A stretch of 64,000 bases of DNA, taken from Desarmillaria ectypa. Taxonomy: Eukaryota > Basidiomycota > Agaricomycetes > Agaricales > Physalacriaceae. This document shows, piece after piece, positions 12,028-22,603 of the stretch. The translations under genes and the position numbers were made by a program. Location of the stretch: contig JAUDYN010000005.1 of assembly GCA_030407005.1 (NCBI GenBank), positions 806,001 to 870,000 of the forward strand, in the 5' to 3' direction. The notes under the pieces were generated by a model that did no database searches, was not told where the DNA came from, and worked only from the letters and a program-made list of their open reading frames with translations. Each line of letters begins with the position of its first letter. Within the stretch, counting starts at the first letter, position 1.

Positions 12028-12174
12028 GGACTGTACGATATATTTCTTGGATACTTTTTATGATACATTTGAACAGAATGACATTGACGAAACATTGGGA
12101 TACTATTGGACGAGGTATCGGCCGAAAGTCCGAAAGAGTCATTGTTTGCCTTGACAAAAATCATTTGTTGGGCA

Positions 12175-14422
12175 ATGCCAGCCCTCTACTCTCGTGTCCA
12201 GCCTTGGGTGCGATGGCTACAGTCCAGGACGTTTGCCACGACGGTGACTGCGCCTTTGAGGACGCCGCAGACAGTCATCGAAAAGGTGGTGCAGCGATAT
12301 GCAGTCGGATTCCCTGAAGGAAAGGCAGTCAAGGCGGGCGACTACGTGATGATACGCCCAGAGCATGTCATGACCCACGATAATACTGGACCCGTCATCA
12401 CCAAGTGTGCTTCCTCTCTTCTTCGCCTCGACCACGTCCTAATCGTAGAGCAGATTCAATTCCATCGGGGCGACCAGGATACACAATACCTCCCAGCCCG
12501 TCTTCACTCTCGACCACGACGTACAGAACAGATCCCAGAAGAACCTCGCAAAGTATGCTGGCATCGAGGCCTTTGCCCGGCAGCATGGTATCGACTTTTA
12601 TCCGTCTGGGCGGGGAATAGGGCACCAAGTCTTGGTCGAGGAGGGATACGCTTTTCCTCACACCCTCACCGTCGCCAGCGACAGCCATAGCAACATGTAC
12701 GGCGGCGTCGGATGTGTCGGCACACCTATCGTTCGGACAGATGCTGCAGCGCTGTGGGCAACTGGGAAGACATGGTGGCAGGTCCCGCGAATGGTCAAGG
12801 TCGAGCTACGCGGTCGTCTAGCTCCCGGTGTAACAGGCAAGGACGTTATCGTTGCTTTGTGTGGTTCCTTCAATCATGACGAAGTCCTCAACGCTGCCAT
12901 CGAGTTCACCGGAGACGGTATCGCAGCGCTAAGCATTGACGACCGCCTCACCATCGCCAATATGACTACAGAATGGGGCGCCTTGGCTGGTGTATTCCCT
13001 GTCGACCAAGTCACGTTGCAATGGTATGAAGACGCGGTTTCAAAAATGGAGGCACGCACATTCACCTCTGCCTCGAATCCTTCATTGATTCCTCCACCTC
13101 CGGACCATCCTCGTCTGAATCGTCAGCGTTTGAATTCTCTCCGTGTTGCAAGTATCGCGTCAGATCCCGATGCTGAATATTATTCGCATCTCGTCTTTGA
13201 CTTGTCTACCCTCGTTCCCCATGTATCCGGCCCCAATAGCGTCAAAGTCTCGACTCCTCTCCCAGTCCTCCAAGATGCACGGATCAATATCCAGAAAGCA
13301 TATCTCGTCAGCTGCACCAACTCCCGTGTATCCGATCTTGCAGCAGCTGCAGCCGTGATGAAAGGGAACAAAGTCGCTCCTGGCGTGGAATTCTACGTCG
13401 CGGCTGCCAGTTCCGTAGTTCAGCAGGAATCCGAACGACTAGGTGACTGGGAAACGCTCGTATTATCTGGCGCAAAGGTTCTCCCAGCGGGATGCGGCCC
13501 TTGCATCGGACTTGGTACTGGGTTATTGGAAGAAGGGGAAACCGGTATCAGTGCAACTAACAGGAATTACAAAGGACGGATGGGGCATCCCAAGGCTCAG
13601 GCATACCTTGCTTCGCCCGCTGTTGTTGCAGCCAGCGCTATCAAGGGGTACATATGCAGTCCAGACTCTTTAGATCCCAATGCACTCCCAAAAACCAATA
13701 CACCCACATTTTCTATCTCTGATGTCCCGCCGGCGACAACTGCTGCTTCTTCCGCTGCTGAGAACCCCGTCCTTCCAGGGTTTCCGACCAACTTTACCGG
13801 TCCTCTTCTCTTCGCACCTCAGGATAACCTCAACACCGACGGCATATATCCCGGAAAGTACACCTACCAGGATGACATCACCCTGGAACGGCAAGCTGAA
13901 GTCGTGATGGAGAACTACGACCCATCCTTTGCCTCTACCGTGTCTTCTATTCTCAAGAGCCAGAAAGATCCTTTGTCCGATCGAACCGAGAAGAAAGGCG
14001 TCATTCTTGTGTCAGGATACAACTTTGGCACAGGTTCCTCTCGCGAGCAGGCCGCAACAGCACTCAAAGCTGCCGGCGTGCCCGTTGTTATTGCAGGTTC
14101 CTTTGGTGACATCTTCAAGCGGAACGCGATCAACAATGGGTTGGTGTGCCTTGAGAATCCGGAGCTCGTCAAGGACCTCACTGAGCAGTATGCGAAGGGT
14201 GGTCGACGAGGCGCGGGCGGAAATGACGGTGAGCTGACAGTCAACAAAGGTCTGTCTGTCGACATTGGCATGACAGATGGCAAGGTGGTTGTGACTTGGG
14301 CATCAGAGGGTCAGAGGAAGACTTACCAGGTCAGGCCCATAGGCGCAAGTGTGCAGGAGCTGTGGATCTGTGGAGGCCTGGAGGGATACATCCTCAAGGA
14401 AATACAGTCCCGATCCCAATGA
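12175..14422 (+). CDS. LYS4: Homoaconitase, mitochondrial
   Basis: Two exons, 12175-12404 and 12454-14422, give 732 aa, the usual length. The N-terminus (SRVQPWVRWLQSRTFATT) is a mitochondrial presequence. The aconitase-fold signs are THDNTGPVI, SDSHSNMYGGVG, and the 4Fe-4S cysteines in SCTNSR and GCGPCIGLG. The C-terminal swivel domain has YNFGTGSSREQAA and AGSFGDIFKRNAINNG. The enzyme dehydrates homocitrate to homoaconitate and hydrates this to homoisocitrate in the fungal alpha-aminoadipate route to lysine. Homoaconitase is preferred over aconitase because of the match to fungal Lys4 around THDNTGPVI..K and the two-domain layout. It is convergent with trimethyllysine dioxygenase (135 bp between stops). 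Confidence 0.95.
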
Positions 14423-14557
14423 AAAGTATATACTTCATTAATTTCGATGAATCATTCATGTTGTATCCATAAAATTCAGTGATGTGGCAAAAGTACAGAT
14501 GAGTTGTAGATAAGTGAATTTGGCATACACAAGTCCTGTTTTTGGGGATCGGAGGTA

Positions 14558-16222
14558 TCACAGAAAAGGGTTCCATACACTACGAACCGAATCTTCAGAA
14601 GTAGTAGCAACGTCTGACCGTGTAGTAGGACAGAATTTATCTTTCAAGATAGCGAGTTTGGAGTTGTACTCGTCGATACCTATGTACGCACCGCACATAC
14701 GTCGTTTGCCGTCAAACGCTGAGCGCCCATGAAGGACACGGTGGTTATTGACCACTACAACCGTTCCAGGCGTCAGCTGGACCCAATACTCGGAGTCTGG
14801 GCTTGTCAAGTTTTGGTTCCATTTCCTGATAGCATCATACCACTGATCAACGACGAGTGGATCAAGATGGCTCATGACACTCCGATCGTCGTTGTTCCAG
14901 CGTACTTCGGAAAGTTCACCTGTGGTAAGATCGTGGCTCAGGACTGGCTGCGAGGCGTAATACAATTTTTCGACCTCTCCCGCGGCGTGCGCTGGAACAG
15001 GAACGCGAGCGAGTAGGGAGTAAGCTTCGGGGTGGAGTTCTTTCAGGATCGATGCAACGTAGAATCCGTCCACAAGTAGTGTCGCACCACCGGTGCCATC
15101 GGTGTGCGAAAGGAGATGGAATAGTTGCAAGCCGCAGGGATCAGTCTACATTGTTATTCAGTAACAGGATATAGAAGGACGCGAAAGGATATACGAAGTA
15201 GGTGTTATCAGTGTGGGCACCGAGTGCCAATGTAGTATACGCCGTGTCGCCTCTTGCAAGGTCGGAGGTAAAGTCCCAGAATTTTCCATCTGCGGGTGGT
15301 CGGCTTGATATGCGCAAGAATACAAAATATGAACTTACACTGAGTCTCGCGGATGAAACCAATGCGTTCAGAGAGCTTTTCTGTCGCCTCTGTAGTCTGT
15401 GGAACATCCGATACAAATGAGAACCCGAACTTGTCAATGTTGGATAGCCATCGAAAGAGGCCGAGTTCGTCATTTGCCATGACTTCCTCGTAGGAGACTG
15501 TCGGTGGCGATTGTTGTATTTTCGCACCCCACAATATTTTTCTATGTGAGATGAGGACTTTGGTGAGCAGCAGAGTTGAAACGGCTCACCCAGATAATGG
15601 TTCCGTCTTGCGAAGTGGGGGATCGTACGAATTTTCTTGAAGCCACGACCATGGATATATAGAAACATGTGCCGGCCAAGTCACCTGTAATCCATCCGGT
15701 TTGGATTCAACAGATAATGGCCTGATATCGGCGGGTATATCGAAAGTGTTTACGAGCCGCTGTTTCGTGACCGCATGAAAACATCGTTCGCATCGGCAAT
15801 GATCACGGAGCCATATATGATGACTGGCACTGTAGTAAGCCTTGAAAACAGATGTAGGGTACATACTACGTACAATCGAGACCATGTTCTCGTATCCCAT
15901 CCTATCGCAACTTTGCGGTCGTCCATACTGGAGATAGGCAGATCATCCGTCGATACATTCGGAAGAGGCTGGAGCTCTTCGACGAAAGCTGGCGGTTCGT
16001 ACCGCGGTGCTGCAGCAGAAGCGGCGGTACGCGACGGCGTCCAGCAATGCACTGGTGATTTTTTGGAACACTATGATATTCATGAGAATTGTACTCGATA
16101 TTTTCCATCTAAGAACATCTTACCGAAAGGCACCGAGCTAATGACCGACTTTCGAGGCGCAGTGGCTGCTTTGCCAGGTTAGCAAGCCGAGCAGACCACA
16201 TAATTGACGAGCACGTCGACAT
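14558..16222 (-). CDS. Trimethyllysine dioxygenase (carnitine biosynthesis)
   Basis: Exons 16222-16124, 16070-15874, 15829-15590, 15541-15339, 15289-15195 and 15145-14558 give 473 aa. The N-terminal domain shows WLRDHCRCERCFH (zinc-binding region of the BBOX/TMLD family). The catalytic jelly-roll has the iron ligands GAHTDNTYF (HxD) and NNHRVLHGRSAF (distal His), and the C-terminus has KRRMCGAYIG. The enzyme hydroxylates N6-trimethyllysine using 2-oxoglutarate, Fe(II) and ascorbate, the first step of carnitine synthesis. The first ATG is at 16222, with a second in-frame ATG at 16201 giving MWSARLANLAKQPLRLESRS, a plausible mitochondrial presequence. Gamma-butyrobetaine hydroxylase is the alternative; YxFWDFTSDLxRGDTAYT fits TMLD better. 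Exon 1 is the least certain part. Confidence 0.9.
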
Positions 16223-16540
16223 ACGATGAGAAGCGATGGTGATGGTCGAAGTCCAAGGCCCAGCGAGACTGGTGATGTCAGCACAATTCCAAGCTTCTTA
16301 TCTTATCAGGTCACATCGATATCATTGCCGACGGCCCGCCAGGGGCCGTCCGTCCCGCTCATTGTTCAACCTTGAGTACAGCCAAATGTTGCGAAACGAC
16401 AATGTAAATATCATACACAAAGTAAACTCATAACGACAACACATAAAGGTCAAGACTCCAGGAAAAATATGGTACAATCGCGTCATAGCAAGGAAAACTG
16501 CACTTGGTCCATGTATCGTACATATCGCAATAAAGGACGC
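16223..16540. other. Short intergenic region (dioxygenase / bHLH)
   Basis: About 320 bp between two same-strand genes. It should hold the dioxygenase promoter and the bHLH terminator. Nothing else is recognised. Confidence 0.4.
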
Positions 16541-17644
16541 CTACTCCATCCTTTGCTTCTTCCCGTCACCATCTTTCCCATCTTCATCCTCACGCGGCCT
16601 CTTCTGCCTAGCATGAGCGCCGCCCCTAACCGCCTCTATTTCGGCCTCAATCCTTTGTCGATTCGCTCGCTCCTCCTCCCACATCTTTCGCATGTCCTCA
16701 AGCTGGGCTTGCAAGTCTCCCATCGCTTGATCCATCAGGAGCTTCTCCAGCGTCCACTTTTCAATATTTCTGGCTTCATTCTCCTTGAGGTGGTGAATAT
16801 ATTGTACTGCACGCGATAAGATTGCGCCTTTAGCTTTTTCACCAGATCCGTTGGGAACGATGCGACCGAGTTCATTAATGCCTTCGTTGATATTACCCCG
16901 GCGGCGGCGCTCGACTTCTTTCTGTATTGATCATCAGAGAAACACTGTCGAACTGAGGTATAGGCGTACATGGTTATCTTTGCGTTGCCTTGTCCACTCA
17001 TCGCTCCCCATCGTGGCACCGCTCTTTGATCGCCGTCCGCCAAGATTGGGATTGGGGCCCTGGTTGATAGGTGGAGCCTTCTCGGGCTGCGGAGGAGGTT
17101 GGGCTGCGCTTTCGCTCTCATCGCTCCCCTCCTCTGTCTCTTTTTGCTGTCCTAGGTTGGGGGGACCTCGAGGATGCGAAGACGGGCCAGGGTCGCTGAG
17201 TCCAGGTCCGGGAAAGCCAGGGATGGCACCGACGAAGCCTTGCTGTTGGGCTAAATTGGATAAAATCTGGGCGGCATCTGCCTTGGGACCCTGTTCGGTG
17301 ACCTGGGATAATAGTCAGAATCGAGAAGGATTTAATAATGTCACATGAGGAACGGTGTGCTCGTCGGGGGCGTGATGACCACGATCACGTGTGGGATACA
17401 AGGCGCAACGAGGACGGTGTCGGTATCCTCAATGTTGAATGATAGATAGAAGGGTCCTAGAACGAAGAAATGACCAAGAGAAGTAGCATACCTTGAACAC
17501 TGGCAAATTACTTAACAAAGAGAGAATCTGCTCCCTTCCAAGACCCAGAGCACTCAAATCTGGAGCATTAGCAGGAACGGCATTCGGCGGGGCCGTTGGT
17601 TGACCAGCCAACGCTGGGTCATGTTGCGCTGCGGCCTGGGGCAT
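16541..17644 (-). CDS. bHLH transcription factor, Cbf1-like
   Basis: Exons 17644-17492, 17302-16970 and 16921-16541 give 288 aa. An Ala/Pro/Gln-rich N-terminal half leads to a basic helix-loop-helix domain at about residues 158-215: DNHKEVERRRRGNINEGI (His, Glu and Arg of E-box readers), then a helix NELGRIVP, loop, and GAILSRAVQYIHHLKEN. A long Leu/Glu coiled coil (LMDQAMGDLQAQLEDMRKMW) and a Lys-rich acidic tail follow. Such proteins bind CACGTG as dimers and, in yeast Cbf1, control sulfur amino acid and respiratory genes and centromeres. Intron 1 (17303-17491, 189 nt) is about four times the local norm and contains CACGTG. A hidden exon there is possible. The next gene upstream, ILV5, is divergent. 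Confidence 0.88.
17386..17391. promoter_or_regulatory. CACGTG E-box in the long first intron of the bHLH gene
   Basis: A perfect palindromic CACGTG lies in the unusually long intron (17303-17491) of a gene whose product has the bHLH residues that read CACGTG. Self-regulation is an inference; a 6-bp site arises often by chance. Confidence 0.3.
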
Positions 17645-18602
17645 CGCTGTTGACTGACAGTAGGGAATTATTGCGTTACTGCAGTGACTCAGTCGCTGCA
17701 GCTCAGTAATTGTTCGTAATGAATCCTCAAAACACTATAGTAGAGAATAATTAATGTCTGCATAAATATGGCGGCCGACGAATAGAAGTGACCTGAGACT
17801 TGCGGTTGATAACAACCGCGGAGCTGAATAGAATAAAAAATTCGGATCAATAAGCAGAATCGGTAGGAGACCACTGCAGTGGCAACAAATGAGATGTATT
17901 GTAATATGCTTGCTCGCTGTCGTCGACGGTGGGCAGGATATACTGGTCGCGTCGAGGTAAAGTGGGGGGTGATGACTTTGGGAGTTCGTCACATGGGAAT
18001 CACGCCTTTTGTGAGAGACCACGGGGAAGACCCCGGATACTGTAGATACATTCCCACGTGCGTCAGTCTGTTCTCCTGGAACTTTACCTTTCGATATCTT
18101 TGCTTGATGAATGAAATAAAATAATCTTCAAGTTACCCGAAGAATTTTTTCTGACAATTTGAGGCAACAGTACAATCTGTCGTTCCAAGAGGTATTCTGG
18201 GTCCGTATCCGGTTCGGCAACCATGACGGCAATGTCGGGGCGGATCTCCGTATGGGTTTCTCAGTGTCCCACGCACTCAAAACGGCTTGAATGGAGTTTG
18301 CTGTGGATTCATCGATGGATCTCTCAGGTATAAAACAAAGTCTACAAGACGACAGACTGGAAAATTATACATATTGACGATAATGATCAATCTGCTACAT
18401 ATCGCGCAGCTTTTTCATTATAATTGTATCCGTAAAGTCTCGTAGAGACTGGCAGAGTAACATCTTCACAATGATTCGTTGAGAGCCTTTGAGAAGGACC
18501 GGCATTTCGGCGATAAGCGGACCGAATCAAATAGCCTTTCGGCCGAAATGCATGACTCGAAAATATTTTTCAGTTCAGAACTCACTCTTGAACCCAACCA
18601 CC
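17645..18602. other. Divergent promoter region, bHLH / ILV5
   Basis: About 960 bp without a supported gene. A perfect CACGTG E-box lies at 18055-18060 (flank TTCC), and short AT-rich stretches occur near 18355-18425. Both flanking promoters must lie here. No RNA gene was recognised. Confidence 0.45.
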
Positions 18603-20171
18603 ATGGCCTCCCTCGCTACCCGTTCCGCTTCTCAGGCTCTCCGTGCTGCATCTCGTCGCGCTCCTCGTGCAGCTACCGCCAAAAATGTGCTCAAGTCCAC
18701 CCAGACCGCTTCGTACTCTCTGCTCGCCAAGGCTGCGACCAAGCCTATCCAAAAGGCAAACATCCAGGTATTTCCGCTTTGTTTTGGTACTTTGCCTGAT
18801 GCTAAATAACTTACCTCTCAGAGTGTCCGTGGTGTCAAGACCCTCGACTTTGCTGGTACAAAAGAGGTTGTGTACGAACGTAGCGACTGGCCTTTGGCAA
18901 AACTCCAGGACTACTTCAAAAACGACACTCTTGCTCTCATTGGATACGGCTCTCAAGGCCACGGACAAGGCTTGAATGCCCGTGACAATGGTCTCAATGT
19001 CATTGTCGGTGTCCGAAAAGACGGCGAGAGCTGGAAACAGGCTATTGCTGATGGCTGGGTACGTGATCCCTCAATTGTTGCGTTGGGTCCTTTTCTGACG
19101 ATCCCCCAGGTCCCAGGTGAAACCTTGTTCCCCATCGAGGAAGCCATTAACAAGGGTACCATCATCATGAACCTTCTCTCCGACGCTGCGCAGTCGCAGA
19201 CATGGCCCACCATCGCGCCTTTGATCACCAAGGGCAAGACTCTCTACTTCTCTCACGGTTTCTCCGTTGTGTACAAGGAGGATACCAAAGTTATCCCTCC
19301 CTCCGACGTCGATGTCATTCTTGTTGCTCCAAAAGGCTCCGGCCGTACCGTCCGAACTCTATTCAAGGAGGGTCGTGGCATCAACTCCAGCATCGCTGTC
19401 TTCCAAGATGTCACAGGCAAGGCCAAGGAGAAAGCTATTGCCCTTGGTGTTGGCATTGGGTCTGGATACATGTATGACACTACCTTTGAGAAGGAGGTCT
19501 ACTCCGATCTCTACGGTGAGCGTGGTGTGGTCAGTTGTCATTTTTTCCAATAGACGCGACGTGACTGATATTTCAATCAATCACAGTTGATGGGAGCCAT
19601 CCGTACGTCTTGTTTGCGCTTTGCCTCGCTTGATATTCTGACGTATTGTGATAGAGGGTCTCTTTCTTGCTCAATACCAAGTTCTCCGTAAAAACGGACA
19701 CACCCCATCGGAAGCTTTCAACGAGACCGTTGAAGAAGCCACGCAATCCCTTTACCCTCTGATTGGACAGAAGGGGTAAGATGTTTTCCCAGCGCGTTCT
19801 CATTGCCCTGCTGATGGAACAACTCGCTTCTAGTATGGATTACATGTACAATGCATGCTCCACAACAGCCCGTCGCGGCGCTCTCGACTGGGCTCCCGTC
19901 TTCGAAAAGGCTAACGTTCCTATCTTTGAGCAACTGTACGAGAGCGTAAGGAACGGCACTGAGACCAGAAAGTCCCTCGAGTTTAACGGTCGCTCCACCT
20001 ACCGTGAAGACCTCGCCAAGGAGCTCGCCGTCATCAACGACCAAGAAATCTGGAGAGCTGGTCCGTCTCTTATGCATCTCTTATGCATCTTGATCGTGTT
20101 CTCACGACTACTTATCTACAGGGAAGACCGTTCGATCATTGCGTCCGGACTACAAGCCGGAATCGGAGTAG
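18603..20171 (+). CDS. ILV5: Ketol-acid reductoisomerase, mitochondrial
   Basis: Seven exons: 18603-18767, 18822-19058, 19110-19529, 19587-19602 (16 nt), 19655-19775, 19834-20060 and 20122-20171, giving 411 aa. The Arg/Ala/Ser-rich start (MASLATRSASQALRAASRRA) is a mitochondrial presequence. The Rossmann motif GYGSQGHGQG and NADPH-pocket VGVRKDGESW follow, then the all-helical domain with YSDLYGERGV and GLFLAQYQVLRKNG carrying metal ligands. It converts acetolactate and acetohydroxybutyrate to the dihydroxy acids of valine, isoleucine and leucine synthesis. In yeast Ilv5 also packages mitochondrial DNA. The 16-nt exon is needed to join GERGV, LMGAI and QGLFL in frame. Confidence 0.96.
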
Positions 20172-21046
20172 ACGCTTCGCATCATTTATCCCAAAAGCAT
20201 CGCTGGCATCGTGTTTACTCCCTCGCAGTGCAGATATCTTAAGTCCAGTTGGAGTCTTGTATGAAGTACGCTGTCGATCTATCTACCGGAAATGAAATTC
20301 AAACCTTTTGTTGGAGCTGAAGCCTTAACCGAGTGTAGCCACAAGAATTGCAAGTGTGATGTTCAGGGCCCAGTACCAGATGTATAAAAGCCAGGCCATT
20401 ATCTGCTTTATGACTACACTTGTATCCCTCGTCCAATTTCCGTCCCAGAGTCTTTCTCCACTCCGATTGACAATAAATTCGGTCTCACCCATTCACGACA
20501 CTTCGGCCTGGGTCAAGGAGGTAAACACCCCCCCCCCCCCACAGCGAGCGTGACTGCTCATTCAATGCTCCATCGCACGACTTCTAGGATAGGCTTCAGT
20601 TTCTATCAGTGTTCCCCTTATGTCCGTGACAGGCTTGCATTCAACTCGGGCAAATGCTTGAGGAGGCGAGGAAGGATAATACAGGATATATCTGTCCTTA
20701 AAGCCACCTTACGAGTGCTTTCTGTGTTTGCGTTGCCTCCTCCCGAGTTCGAGCCTGAACCTCCGATTAGTGTATATCACCTTTCGTGTTGAAGAGGAGG
20801 AGGATTAGGTAGATCTTGCTTTGGTAGTACATTTCTCCGATACTTATTGAACTTGAATATCCTCTTGAGTAGCAACCATGTTGTGAGCAATTGTCGGCTG
20901 CAACATCAAATGCATCCGTATCATTCAACTTCAAACTCGGAATATACGCGACATTTCCGCCGGTTGGGAATTATACCCGGAGCCGGTGACTCTCAGGCTC
21001 TCGTTTAACTTGCGCTGATGCGAGTCCACTCTTCCTTTCAACGGCC
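20172..21046. other. Intergenic region between ILV5 and SDR genes
   Basis: About 875 bp with no supported gene. It contains a run of 13 C at 20528-20540 and short, unconserved open frames. It should hold the SDR promoter. Confidence 0.45.
20528..20540 (+). repeat. Homopolymer C13
   Basis: Thirteen consecutive C bases, the longest mononucleotide run seen in the genic part of the window. Prone to length error in assemblies. Confidence 0.9.
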
Positions 21047-22452
21047 ATGACAAAGGGCAGCGTATACAACCAAGCACGACAAGGTGACAATAAAGACTAT
21101 ACAAATATTGCCAATGCTCGCCTCGACAGTATACGCTCACAGTTCACCCAGTCGCCGAGAACAGGAAAGCTGAAGAATAAAGTATGCATCATCACCGGCG
21201 TCGGGTCACTGAAGGGTATTGGGTACGTATCGTTGACCTATACGCTCTTGCACCTCTCATTTCTGCATCATAGGCGTGCTTCGGCGCTACTGTTCGCGCA
21301 CGAAGGTTAGATGTCATTCAAAGTTGCATCCAAGTTCCCTGCCCAACGTGGTTACAGGCGCCAAGCATCTCTACCTCATCGACTTCGATCCTACCAATCT
21401 TCCTAATCTCAAGGAAATGATTGAGAACAAGTATCCAGACGTCAAGGCTACAACAATACAAGCGGATGCATCAGACGAAGCTGCGATTTCAAGCGTATGC
21501 AATCAAGCATTGGAAGAGGAAGGCCGATTGGACGTGTTCTTCGCAAATGTATGCTCTCACCATATCGTTCCATGCTATCGACCTCATATTCACGTAGGCA
21601 GGCATCTCATCCATGAAACACGTCTCCCAAATAACTGCCGAGGGCTTCATGAATATCATCAAAGTCAACTCACTCTCGTCCGTCAAACCGTCTTTCGTAG
21701 TACAACTATAATTTATCTTTGTCCCAGGTGCTTTTTGGCGGTCAAGCACGGCTCCGCTGCAATGAAGAAGACAAATCCATCCAAAGGCAAAGACGTGAGC
21801 TCAGGGAGTATCATTCTCACAGCATCTGGTAGGTATACGTGACAGATTCTCACAAAGCATGCTTGACCCCATTTACAGTTGCTGGTCTGCGCTCAGGAGG
21901 TGGTCCCGTGGATTGTGAGTCTTGATCACAATCATCCTGTTCGACGGCAAGGTATAATACTTTTCCACTAGACAGCGCGAGTAAAGCAGCGTAAGCTCAT
22001 GCACACACCTTGACATTCCGCGTTTAATCAAACTTCTCAAAGTGTCAACTCTATCGCCAAGACTTCGTCGTACCAGCTCCAAAAAACAGACATCCGAGTA
22101 AACTCCATATGCCCCGGTCTAATTGAGACTGCAATGACGACTGCGACTTTCGATTTTGCAAGGGGAAAAGGCACCGATAGCAAATTGGGACAGCTTAGTG
22201 CCCTTGGGCGTTATGCTATTCCAGAAGGTATAGATTCACCGTCTTGGTTTGTACTGACGCTGAGTTTGATCTATTAGAAATTGCACCATTGGCTGTGTAT
22301 CTTGCTTCAGGTATATTACCCTTTGTGTGAATATCCGGTTGGATTCTGACAACGACAGCGTAGACGATTCCAGCTATGTCAATGGACAGAATATAGCCAT
22401 CGATGGAGGGCTTTCGGCATCCATTCCTGTCGTTCCGGGACGATGGGTATAG
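21047..22452 (+). CDS. Short-chain dehydrogenase/reductase (classical SDR)
   Basis: Ten exons: 21047-21222, 21274-21305, 21358-21548, 21598-21677, 21728-21828, 21879-21914, 21972-21990, 22043-22227, 22278-22310 and 22364-22452, giving 313 aa. The cofactor loop ITGVGSLKGIG, an acidic residue after strand 2 (LIDFDP, suggesting NAD over NADP), FFANAGI, the catalytic serine region SIILTAS and the YSASK catalytic pair are all present. A start segment of about 45 residues precedes the Rossmann fold. The substrate cannot be told; the family reduces or oxidises alcohols, ketones, sterols and many others. The very small exons (19-36 nt) around the catalytic YSASK are notable. No organelle signal is clear. 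Confidence 0.9.
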
Positions 22453-22603
22453 TGAGATAAAATTCGGTAATTACGACTTCATGCATACGATGCTCTCTAG
22501 TATGTGATATCAGTCGATACCACACTCAGCTGGTATGCTACCGTCACCGTGGTCCATTGAAACTTGGTGCAGTGCGCAGGAACAATGTATAATTTTATCA
22601 TCA

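Noticed and set aside
15586..15900. Start of the dioxygenase at the ATG of MGYENMVSIVR
   Set aside because: That frame lies across an intron; the spliced reading WSRFASHHIWLRDHC matches the family and needs the upstream exons.
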